The translations under genes were made by a program, and so were the position numbers. This document shows, piece after piece, positions 1-5,842 of a DNA stretch of 5,842 bases. The stretch is from contig DAOTZA010000201.1 in assembly GCA_034434515.1 (NCBI GenBank), positions 1 to 5,842 of the forward strand, written 5' to 3'. The DNA is from NAK19 sp034434515. Its GTDB lineage: Bacteria; Chloroflexota; Anaerolineae; Anaerolineales; UBA4823. The stretch's first letter is position 1; every line of letters starts with the position of its first letter. The notes under the pieces are model-generated. The model was given only the letters and a program-made list of their open reading frames with translations. It had not been told where the DNA came from and ran no database searches.

Positions 1-171
1 CCCTTGATGGATCTGGCGGAAACATCTCAAGGGCGAGATCGCTGGCTCTTTGCTGTGGGAACGTTAAGTTTCTTTTTACTCCCATTAACCTCTTTTTCTG
101 TGATTACTTCCCTGATGTTCGTTATCTTATTATTACTCAAGTCTAAAAAAACGGTTTCCTGCGTCAGATAA
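1..171 (+). CDS. C-terminal end of an unidentified membrane protein (partial)
   Basis: Frame 1 is open from the left edge to a TAA at 169-171, giving 56 residues; the start lies outside the window. The fragment begins PLMDLAETSQGRDRWLFAVG and continues into a strongly hydrophobic stretch (about residues 18-48), ending in a short basic tail (KSKKTVSCVR). That is the pattern of a last transmembrane helix, or a tight pair of helices, with a cytoplasmic positively charged end. The hydrophilic GRDRW segment before the helix could be a loop. I do not recognise the family; a polytopic protein such as a site-2 (M50-like) protease is possible but nothing here shows a catalytic motif. The coding call rests on the open frame and amino-acid composition only. 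It is co-directional with the mannosyltransferase 204 bases downstream. Confidence 0.55.
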   Translation, partial: PLMDLAETSQGRDRWLFAVGTLSFFLLPLTSFSVITSLMFVILLLLKSKKTVSCVR

Positions 172-194
172 GCTAAAATGATGTTAAGCTTATC
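167..194 (+). terminator. Weak hairpin overlapping the stop codon of the first gene
   Basis: GATAAGCT at 167-174 and AGCTTATC at 187-194 are perfect inverted repeats of 8 bp with a 12-base loop, and the left arm contains the TAA stop. The stem is AT-rich and is not followed by a run of T (next bases GATCAGATTTC), so it is a poor intrinsic terminator. It may be a stabilising 3' hairpin or chance. Confidence 0.25.
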
Positions 195-375
195 GATCAG
201 ATTTCAAGCGGTTTGCGCGCAGCAATACACTCAGGCTGTGTTATGAATAAGGGATCTACTTCTTGCTAATAGGTTCTGGGATGCATTTTTCTTTCAGCCG
301 GACATCTGAATTTCGATGCAATTTGGAAGGTTCATCAGGCGAGTCAAGCAGGATAAAATTGGAATAGGTTAACCT
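172..375. other. Intergenic spacer upstream of the mannosyltransferase
   Basis: Apart from the hairpin at its left end, I see no convincing -35/-10 pair, operator or small gene. TTGCGC at 213-218 and TATGAA at 242-247 resemble promoter boxes but are 23 bases apart, which is too far. The promoter of the mannosyltransferase, if separate from the upstream gene, is not identifiable by eye. Confidence 0.4.
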
Positions 376-1558
376 TTGACTAAAAAATCCTCATGGGAAT
401 ATGCTATTCTTGCCACCTTTGGGCTGCGCTTTGCCCTGGGCTTAACGGTCTATATTGCCTGGAGCTATATCCGCCCAATTGCAGAGTCTGTACTTCTTTC
501 CGGACTGGATAAATCCCTTTATGGTAAGGTTATGGTCTATCAAACCCCACCATTGGATGGATTGCTCACCGCATGGTTTCGATGGGATGCAGTACATTAA
601 TTTGAATATTGCTCAGTTTGGTTATCATGCTCACTCAGAAGGCACAAGCGTGTTTTATCCCCTCTACCCAGGATTGACTCGTCTTTTCGCCATCCTAATT
701 GGAGAAAACTATCTCCTCTCGGCTTTATTGGTATCGTCATTATCTTGTATTGCCTACTTAGCAGGGTTTAATTTCCTGACAATTGAACTGTTTGGTGCCG
801 AGATCGCCAAGTGGAGCCTTTTTGTTCTCCTCTGTTATCCTCTGACTGTATTCCTCGTTGCCCCTTACAGCGAATCGCTTTATCTTGCTTTGACGATCTG
901 GATGTTTCTGGCTGCAAAGAGACAAAAATGGTGGTTGGTTGGCATTCTTGGGTTTGCTTCTGGGCTCACTCGCGGGCCTGCTATGCTCAGCTCATTGGCT
1001 CTGCTTACGCTATTATTTACCGAACAAAATAAAGGGGCAAGGAATCTTTCAAACATTTTGTCTTGGGAAATTCTTTCCACGCTATCTCCTGTAGCAGGAG
1101 GAGGATTTTTCTTGCTTTGGCGTCACTGGCAAGGGTATCCTCCCATTTCTCAAGTGTTATCCGCCCATGGCATCGAGCTTAGCAATCCAATTAAGGCAAT
1201 TGCAGTCGCTGTCTCTCAATGGATCCGAGTCAGGGATTTTTATACGACAATTGACATTCTAAGTGCTGCCCTATTTCTTTTCATAATGGCAATCATCCTT
1301 TTCAGGAAGCGTTATCCTCTCTACCTGCAGATCTATTACCTCAGTAATTTATTGCTTTTCTTAAGTAAAATTCACCACCAAGCCTCTTCGTTACAATCTA
1401 TCTCGCGGTACGTCTTGACCTTATTTCCGGCGTTCTGGGTAATTGGGGAATGGCTTTCAAGGCAAGCACCCCTTTTCCGTTTTACATTCCTTATAGCCTC
1501 GTTCGGATTCTTATTGATCTTCAGTGCTCTATACGCGATGTGGGTTTTTATTGGCTGA
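376..1558 (+). pseudogene. PIG-V-like membrane mannosyltransferase, split by a single-base frameshift
   Basis: Frame 1 runs from a TTG at 376 to a TAA at 598-600 (74 residues). The same protein then continues in frame 2 from the TTG codon at 602 to TGA at 1556-1558 (318 residues). Reading TAAT at 598-601 as one Tyr codon gives about 393 residues, near the usual size of COG5542/PIG-V-related integral membrane glycosyltransferases (GT-C fold). Such enzymes are thought to transfer mannose from a polyprenyl-phosphate donor on the outer face of the membrane. Visible marks in the repaired protein are RWD at 69-71 followed by HYLNIAQFGY (the acidic first-loop motif of GT-C enzymes), SVFYPLYP at 91-98, PYSESLYLA near 163-171, LTRGPA near 197-202 and SRYVL near 343-347. 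Eight or more hydrophobic helices alternate with these loops. TTG 376 is chosen because a TAA lies in frame at 370-372 and a weak AGG sits at 366-368. Acceptor and pathway are unknown. The rest of the gene is undamaged, so the shift is recent or an assembly error. Confidence 0.8.
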
Positions 1559-1560
1559 CC

Positions 1561-1583
1561 GGCTCGATATGAGCCTTGTTTTC
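1561..1583 (+). terminator. Possible intrinsic terminator after the mannosyltransferase
   Basis: GGCTC at 1561-1565 pairs with GAGCC at 1571-1575 over a 5-base loop (GATAT), followed by TTGTTTTC at 1576-1583. It begins two bases after the TGA stop. The stem is only 5 bp, so the call rests mainly on position plus the T-rich tail. Confidence 0.45.
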
Positions 1584-1593
1584 ATTAGGTAAC

Positions 1594-1617
1594 CATCACA
1601 AGTTGACATCACAAGTT
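1594..1617. repeat. Tandem 11-base direct repeat
   Basis: CATCACAAGTT occurs at 1594-1604 and again at 1607-1617, separated by GA (13-base period). It lies between the terminator-like hairpin and the large palindrome in the convergent intergenic region. It could be a slippage product or the edge of an inserted repeat; no function is evident. Confidence 0.6.
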
Positions 1618-1639
1618 ATGTTGATAATTTGCTGAGAAA

Positions 1640-1712
1640 ACCGTCCACGAATGCGCCACGAATAAACGAATGAGAGTGCTATTCGTGCATTCGTGAAACA
1701 TTCGTGGACGGT
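1640..1712. repeat. 73-base nested palindrome built from ACGAAT units
   Basis: The outer arms ACCGTCCACGAATG (1640-1653) and CATTCGTGGACGGT (1699-1712) are perfect 14-bp inverted repeats. Inside, CACGAAT (1657-1663) pairs with ATTCGTG (1689-1695), and ACGAAT (1666-1671) pairs with ATTCGT (1681-1686), around a 9-base loop (1672-1680). The internal loops are symmetric (3 x 3 and 2 x 2), so 27 bp can pair. ACGAAT appears three times in the left half and its complement three times in the right half, which suggests a dispersed palindromic repeat rather than a one-off hairpin. It sits between convergent genes. In the corA direction the stem is followed by GGTTTTC, so it could also serve as a corA terminator. 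Mobility or a host function is inference. Confidence 0.85.
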
Positions 1713-1778
1713 CTACCCCGTCAACCAGAGCCTGTGGCAGGGTATTACGAGTTGCCTAAAAAATGCACAACCTCATCC

Positions 1779-2708
1779 TCAAAACCAATCCCTGCGGATG
1801 AAGATGATAATAACGATCACCGATAAGGCGACCGAAATCAGCAGGGTGAAGACAAACGCCAGCGGATGCTCTTGCAGCGGCAGGTGCACGTTCATGCCAT
1901 AAAAGCTGGCAACGATCATCGGCAGGTTCAGCACAATCGTGATGGCTGCCAGGAATTTCATGACTGCATTCAGATTGTTCGAGATAATTGAAGCAAAAGC
2001 ATCCATCATCCCACTCAAGATGTTGCTGGTGATGCTGGTCACCTCGATTGCCTGCTGGTTTTCGGTAATCACATCGTCCAACAAGTCTTCGTCATCGGGG
2101 TAGGCTTTAAATAATTGACTGCGGTCCAGCCGTTCGAGCATCAACTCGTTGGCTTTGAGGGCGGTGGTGAAGTAGGTGAGGCTTTTCTGGTATTTGAGCA
2201 GTTCCAGGACTTCGCGGTTGCGGGTGGATTTTTGCAACTGGTCTTCGAGGTAATCCACCGTTTTGGTGATGGTGCGCAGGTGAGTTAGATAATTGGTGGC
2301 GCTGGCAAGCAGAATGCGCAAGAGAAAGCGATTGCGCTTGCCGGTCGAAAGGTTGCGTACCCTGCCGCTGCAAAAATCGCGCAAAATATCGTTTTCATAT
2401 TTGCATACCGTGATCAAATATTTCTCGGTGAGAATGATGCCTAACGGAATGGTGATATAAGGCGCATCCGCCTGAGTCCCCTGATAAAAGGGGATGCGCA
2501 GAATGACCAGCAAAATACCGTCTTCCCGTTCGGTGCGGGCACGTTCGTCTAAGTCAAGTGGATAGGTCAAAAAATCACGCGGAATTCCCAAATCGCTGAT
2601 GATCTGGATTTCATCGGGTGTTGGATCGAGAAGGTGTATCCAACACCCGTTGACCGGCTCGGTGAGGATCGACAATCCATCTTCGTAGTTTTTATAGATG
2701 GTAAGCAT
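1779..2708 (-). CDS. corA: CorA-family magnesium (Mg2+/Co2+) transporter
   Basis: The product is a 309-residue inner-membrane channel expected to work as a homopentamer that lets Mg2+ (and often Co2+) into the cell down its gradient. The hallmark YGMN motif is at residues 270-273, at the end of the first transmembrane helix (about 250-270). A short outer loop (VHLPLQEH, 274-281) and a second helix (about 283-303) follow, then the basic C-terminus IRRDWF. Residues 1-125 form the cytoplasmic mixed alpha/beta domain (LDLDERARTERE near 51-62). Residues 140-248 are long, charged helices matching the funnel and stalk, with ENQQAIEVTSITSNILSGMMDAFASIISNNLN leading into the pore helix (split here as ENQQAIEVTS at 216-225 and ASIISNNLN at 239-247). 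Length and architecture are complete for the family. The ATG at 2706-2708 is chosen because AAGGAG lies 6 bases before it; the frame is open 67 codons further up but that part looks non-coding. It is co-directional with the Ca2+-type ATPase 270 bases upstream and convergent with the mannosyltransferase. Confidence 0.95.
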   Translation of the reverse strand: MLTIYKNYEDGLSILTEPVNGCWIHLLDPTPDEIQIISDLGIPRDFLTYPLDLDERARTEREDGILLVILRIPFYQGTQADAPYITIPLGIILTEKYLITVCKYENDILRDFCSGRVRNLSTGKRNRFLLRILLASATNYLTHLRTITKTVDYLEDQLQKSTRNREVLELLKYQKSLTYFTTALKANELMLERLDRSQLFKAYPDDEDLLDDVITENQQAIEVTSITSNILSGMMDAFASIISNNLNAVMKFLAAITIVLNLPMIVASFYGMNVHLPLQEHPLAFVFTLLISVALSVIVIIIFIRRDWF

Positions 2709-2714
2709 GTCCTT

Positions 2715-2720
2715 CTCCTT
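2715..2720 (-). promoter_or_regulatory. Shine-Dalgarno site that sets the corA start
   Basis: On the minus strand AAGGAG is followed by AAGGAC and then ATG, giving a 6-base spacer. This strong site marks the ATG at 2708 as the start over the alternative in-frame upstream start near 2909. Confidence 0.8.
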
Positions 2721-2731
2721 CAGCTTAAGAT

Positions 2732-2840
2732 CAACGAGAAAACTCGTCGTTTCAGGGCACAACCGCAAGGATTGTGCAAGCAAACCTGTGAGACCGTAGG
2801 ACAACCTTTGCCTGTCGTCTTGCAGTCCCATCGCAACGAT
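2732..2840 (-). promoter_or_regulatory. Candidate structured 5' leader of corA (serial stem-loops)
   Basis: Between the ATPase and corA the minus-strand transcript could form four successive hairpins. Nearest the gene, 2732-2738 pairs with 2743-2749 (7 bp with one G-U, UUUU loop), ending 11 bases before the Shine-Dalgarno site. Next, GCACAA at 2757-2762 pairs with TTGTGC at 2772-2777, capped by CC/GG and extended by CAGG 2753-2756 with CCTG 2785-2788 across a 7-base bulge. Then 2790-2796 pairs with 2823-2829 (7 bp including G-U pairs), enclosing GACAAC 2800-2805 with GTCGTC 2814-2819. Last, ATCG 2830-2833 pairs with CGAT 2837-2840. The pairings are seen; a regulatory role is inferred from the position before a Mg2+ transporter. 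It does not match the M-box leader as I know it. Confidence 0.4.
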
Positions 2841-2903
2841 TCGCCTTTCCACCCTTTCAGTAACCCTTTCTTCTCCGCCTCTCCCGTAAGCAGAGAACAA
2901 GCA

Positions 2904-2925
2904 GGGCAAAGATCGAACTTTGACC
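2904..2925 (-). other. Imperfect hairpin in the ATPase-corA gap
   Basis: GGGCAAAG at 2904-2911 and CTTTGACC at 2918-2925 form 8-base arms with one mismatch around a 6-base loop. Read in the transcript direction it is followed by a pyrimidine-leaning stretch (TGCTTGTTCTCTGC). It could assist termination after the ATPase gene, but it has no true T run. Confidence 0.3.
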
Positions 2926-2926
2926 G

Positions 2927-2970
2927 CGGCGGTCTCTGCTGGCTCGGCCGGATTGGGGCAGAGACCGCCG
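2927..2970 (-). other. 13-bp inverted repeat just past the ATPase stop
   Basis: CGGCGGTCTCTGC at 2927-2939 and GCAGAGACCGCCG at 2958-2970 are perfect inverted repeats around an 18-base loop. In the transcript direction the stem begins 8 bases after the TAG of the ATPase gene, where a terminator or a 3' stabilising hairpin would sit. No T run follows, so a factor-independent terminator is not shown. GACCG at 2922-2926 can alternatively pair with CGGTC at 2930-2934, which would disrupt the larger stem. Confidence 0.6.
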
Positions 2971-2978
2971 GTGCTTCT

Positions 2979-5842
2979 CTATGCAGTCTGGGGATGACGG
3001 CGCTCCGCACGCCGCAGGAAGAACTTGGTGATCTCTTCGGAGACAGCCGGAATCATTGCCAGGCTCAACACCACGGCCCACTCACGCCCGGACATAAAGT
3101 GCGTGTTGAAAATGGGTTGCAGGAAAGGCACCGAAATCACCAGCGCCAGAACCGAAAGCGAGAAAGCCATTGCGTATTGCATGGATCGGTTAGAGAAAAC
3201 TCCGATGCGAAAGACCGACTGACGCTCCGACCGCACCGTATAGGCGCGGAATAACTCACACAAGGAGAGGGTGACAAACGCCATCGTTTCGGCGGTTTGC
3301 ACATCTACCCCTCGCCAGTTGTAGTTGAGAATGAAGGCAAGCGGGTTTGCGCCAGGCGGCAACATGTCTCCTTCTGCCAGATGCCACAGCAAGCCGATGG
3401 CAAAAGCCATGAGGGTTGCCCCGGTTTGGGTGATGGTCTGGATCAGAATGCCCAGTTGCATGGGTTTGTTGATAATCGGCTCGTTCTTCGGGCGGGGTGG
3501 GCGTTCCATAACGTCGGGATCGCCTTTTTCCATTGCCAGCGCCAGAGCTGGAGCGCCATCGGTGATCAGGTTGAGCATCAAGAGTTGGATCACGGTAAGA
3601 GGTGTCGGCACGCCGGCCAGGGTGGCCAGAAAGATAATCATGATTTCGGCAACGTTGGAAGAAAGGAGGAAGAAGACAAACTTGCGGATGTTGGCATAGA
3701 TAATCCGCCCCTGTTCGACGGCTGCCACAATGCTGGCGTAATTGTCATCGGTCAGCACCATATCGGCGCTCTCCTTGGCAACATCCGTGCCGGTAATGCC
3801 CATGGCAATCCCAATGTCAGCGCGTTTGATCGCCGGGGCGTCGTTAACCCCATCGCCGGTCATGGCGACCACCTCATTATCGGCGCGCAAGGCTTCGACA
3901 ATGCGCAGTTTATGCTCCGGCGAGACGCGGGCAAAGACATCCGTAAAGCGAAGTTGCTTTTGCAACTCGCCGTCATCCATTTCATTGACCTGATTGCCGG
4001 TCAACACCTGGTGGCCAGGCAGAAGCAATCGGATTGACTCAGCAATCGCCCGCGCCGTATTGGGGTAATCGCCGGTGATCATAATCGTACGGATGCCTGC
4101 GCGGCGAGCTTTTTCGAGGGCCGGGACCACCTCCGGGCGGGGTGGATCGATCATACCCAGCAAGCCGACAAAGGTCATCCCTTGTTCCAATTGCGCGGCA
4201 TCAAGCTTTTCGGGCAATTCAGGGATTAGTTTATAAGCTACCCCTAGAACGCGCAGGGCATCTTGGGTCAGGCGATCGTTTGCCTGCAGGATTTGCATCC
4301 GCTTTTCTTCGTTCATTGGCAGGGCATAATCCTGCATATTTTGATAATGGGTACAGAGGTCGAGCACAATATCCGGCGCGCCTTTGACCAGCACCACGTA
4401 TCCTTTCGGCGGGATCGGTTGGTCGAATGGAGAAATATCCTCTTTGCGCGGCTGCTGCAAGGCATGGATGGTTACCATGCGCTTGCGCTCAGAATCGAAG
4501 GGGATTTCCTGAACGCGTGGGTAAGCGCGGCGCAATTCCTTCAAATCTGCTCTGGCTTTAAGGGCAGCCACCAGGAGCGCCCCCTCGGTGGGGTCGCCAA
4601 CCATGCGGTAGGGAATGGCGCCGTTGCCGCTATCCACTTGTTCTAATTCGGCGTCGTTGTTCAAACATCCCACCCACAATGCCGTCAATAAAGCCTGGTA
4701 TTGGGTAGGATCAATCGGATTACCGTCCACCAAAAACTCGCCCTGCGGACTGTAACCACTGCCGCTGACCTCGAAGAACATGCCGTCTGCCCAGATGCGC
4801 GTCACCGTCATTTCGTTTTGGGTGAGCGTGCCGGTCTTATCCGAGCAGATCACCGTAGCTGAACCCAAAGTTTCGACCGATGAGAGGCGGCGAATGAGGG
4901 CATGGCGGCGGATCATCTCGCGCATGCCCAATGCCAGCGAGATGGTTACCACGGCGGGCAAGCCTTCGGGTACAGCGGCAATTGCCAATCCGACCGCAAT
5001 CATGAACATTTCCAGCGGGGGATAGCCGCGCAACCAGCCGAGCAGGAACACCAACCCACAGATGAGGATAGCTGCCCAGCCCAGCGTTTTGCCTAATTGA
5101 TCGAGGCGTCGTTGCAGCGGGGTGGGTTCACTTTGCACCGATTGCAGCATCTCGGCGATCAAACCGATCTGGGTGCGCATTCCGGTGGCGGTGACGACGC
5201 CGCGCCCGCGCCCATAGTTGACCAGCGTGCCCATAAAGGCCGAGTTTTTGCGGTCGCCGACGGGAATTTCCTTTTCGCGGATGGTGGCGGCGTGTTTTTG
5301 CACCGGCACCGACTCGCCGGTCAGGGCGGCTTCTTCGATGCGTAAATTGACTGCTTCGAGCAGGCGCAGGTCGGCCGGCACGTAATTGCCCGCCTCGAGC
5401 AAGACAATGTCGCCCGGCACTAGTTGGGCTGCCGGCACTACCTGACGTGTGCCATCCCGTACCACATGGGCATCGGGTGCAGCCAGTTTACGCAAAGCTG
5501 CCAGCGCTTGCTCGGCGCGCCGCTCTTGAATCACTCCTAGGGTAGCATTCAGAATCACAATGGCAATAATCGCTGCTGACTCGATCCAATCGCCTAACAC
5601 GGCTGAGATCAGCGAGGCAACGATCAGCATAATCACCACAAAGTTATTGAACTGATCCAGCAACATTTGCCAGAAGGGGGTTGGTGGAGCTTCTTGTAGA
5701 GCGTTAAGCCCCACCAGCGCAAGGCGTTGCTGGGCTTCCGCATGGGTCAGGCCGCGCTCAAAGTGAGTTTGCAGTCGATCGGCGATCTCTTCAGGGTTCA
5801 GGGTGTGCCAGAGCCCGTCCTTATCCTGTTTGGTGAGAAATT
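2979..5842 (-). CDS. P-type cation-transporting ATPase, calcium type (P2A, PMR1/PacL-like), N-terminus off the edge
   Basis: This pump uses ATP to export a cation, most likely Ca2+, through a phospho-aspartate cycle in the cytoplasmic membrane. The frame is open from the right edge to TAG at 2979-2981, giving 953 visible residues. It starts inside the cation-ATPase N-terminal domain (WHTLNPEEIADRL, 11-23), so only a few residues should be missing. In visible-fragment numbering: M1-M2 about 64-106; actuator domain with TGES at 174-177; M3 about 254-270; M4 with PEGLP at 291-295; phosphorylation motif DKTGT at 334-338 (Asp334); nucleotide-binding KGAPD at 486-490; TGDGVND at 661-667; M5 with NVAE (Asn729, Glu732); M6 with NLITD (Asn757, Thr760, Asp761); then M7-M10. 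All catalytic residues are present. The M4-M6 ligands match SERCA sites, but the M8 acid of SERCA (Glu908) has no clear counterpart (VTLSLCELFRAY). It precedes corA on the same strand. Another transported cation, such as Mn2+, cannot be excluded. Confidence 0.95.
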   Translation of the reverse strand, partial: FLTKQDKDGLWHTLNPEEIADRLQTHFERGLTHAEAQQRLALVGLNALQEAPPTPFWQMLLDQFNNFVVIMLIVASLISAVLGDWIESAAIIAIVILNATLGVIQERRAEQALAALRKLAAPDAHVVRDGTRQVVPAAQLVPGDIVLLEAGNYVPADLRLLEAVNLRIEEAALTGESVPVQKHAATIREKEIPVGDRKNSAFMGTLVNYGRGRGVVTATGMRTQIGLIAEMLQSVQSEPTPLQRRLDQLGKTLGWAAILICGLVFLLGWLRGYPPLEMFMIAVGLAIAAVPEGLPAVVTISLALGMREMIRRHALIRRLSSVETLGSATVICSDKTGTLTQNEMTVTRIWADGMFFEVSGSGYSPQGEFLVDGNPIDPTQYQALLTALWVGCLNNDAELEQVDSGNGAIPYRMVGDPTEGALLVAALKARADLKELRRAYPRVQEIPFDSERKRMVTIHALQQPRKEDISPFDQPIPPKGYVVLVKGAPDIVLDLCTHYQNMQDYALPMNEEKRMQILQANDRLTQDALRVLGVAYKLIPELPEKLDAAQLEQGMTFVGLLGMIDPPRPEVVPALEKARRAGIRTIMITGDYPNTARAIAESIRLLLPGHQVLTGNQVNEMDDGELQKQLRFTDVFARVSPEHKLRIVEALRADNEVVAMTGDGVNDAPAIKRADIGIAMGITGTDVAKESADMVLTDDNYASIVAAVEQGRIIYANIRKFVFFLLSSNVAEIMIIFLATLAGVPTPLTVIQLLMLNLITDGAPALALAMEKGDPDVMERPPRPKNEPIINKPMQLGILIQTITQTGATLMAFAIGLLWHLAEGDMLPPGANPLAFILNYNWRGVDVQTAETMAFVTLSLCELFRAYTVRSERQSVFRIGVFSNRSMQYAMAFSLSVLALVISVPFLQPIFNTHFMSGREWAVVLSLAMIPAVSEEITKFFLRRAERRHPQTA

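Noticed and set aside
186..197. AAGCTTATCGAT, identical to a common cloning-vector polylinker segment
   Set aside because: Only 12 bases match and the flanks do not continue as vector sequence, so chance is more likely than contamination.
213..247. Possible promoter TTGCGC ... TATGAA before the mannosyltransferase
   Set aside because: The boxes are 23 bases apart and match consensus poorly, so they do not support a promoter call.
1693..1902. Plus-strand open frame of 69 codons beginning within the palindrome
   Set aside because: It starts in the right arm of the palindrome and runs antisense into the corA end. No ribosome binding site or family resemblance was seen.
2709..2978. Known riboswitch classes (M-box, glycine, TPP, cobalamin, GEMM) in the corA leader
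   Set aside because: Isolated matches were seen, such as GGGAGAG and ACAGGCAAAGG, but the full conserved cores and their order are missing for every class I could recall. I therefore report only a generic structured leader.
2634..3254. Plus-strand open frame of 206 codons spanning the corA start, the gap and the ATPase end
   Set aside because: It crosses two real genes on the other strand and the hairpin-rich gap, lacks a recognisable domain and has a composition typical of non-coding translation.
3297..4037. Long plus-strand open frame of 246 codons antisense to the ATPase gene
   Set aside because: It lies wholly opposite the well-conserved ATPase reading frame. Its product is rich in His, Gly and Gln with no recognisable domain, which is typical of a shadow frame in GC-rich coding DNA.

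Overview
This window carries one clipped gene end, one frameshifted membrane glycosyltransferase, and two divalent-cation transporters on the opposite strand. The protein sequences (a PIG-V/COG5542-like mannosyltransferase, a roughly 310-residue CorA of the GMN type, a PMR1/PacL-like calcium ATPase), moderate GC and TTG start use suggest a bacterium, perhaps Chloroflexota (Anaerolineae-like). That placement rests on general family resemblance and no marker gene is present, so it is tentative.

Layout, left to right. Positions 1-171 (+) hold the last 56 codons of a membrane protein that starts outside the window. A gap of about 200 bases follows with no clear promoter. Positions 376-1558 (+) hold a PIG-V-like polytopic mannosyltransferase in two frames. 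Removing one extra base at 598-601 restores a continuous 393-residue protein and a family-typical motif (RWDAVHYLNIAQFGY), so this is either a recent pseudogene or an assembly error. Positions 1559-1778 lie between convergent genes and hold a short terminator-like hairpin, an 11-base direct repeat and a striking 73-base nested palindrome built from ACGAAT units.

Positions 1779-2708 (-) encode a 309-residue CorA-type Mg2+/Co2+ channel. Its 270-base upstream region is rich in potential RNA stem-loops (2732-2840) and has a 13-bp inverted repeat at 2927-2970. Positions 2979-5842 (-) encode an almost complete P-type Ca2+-type ATPase whose first residues lie beyond the right edge.

How the genes may work together: the ATPase is followed on the same strand by CorA, so this half looks like a divalent-cation homeostasis pair, with active Ca2+ (or similar) extrusion and passive Mg2+ uptake. 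The 270-base gap and its structures suggest that corA is at least partly regulated on its own. The mannosyltransferase half is unrelated in function, on the other strand and visibly lower in GC. I found no CRISPR array, tRNA, rRNA, insertion sequence or obviously new multi-gene system. The items most worth checking are the nested palindrome, the structured corA leader and the single-base frameshift.
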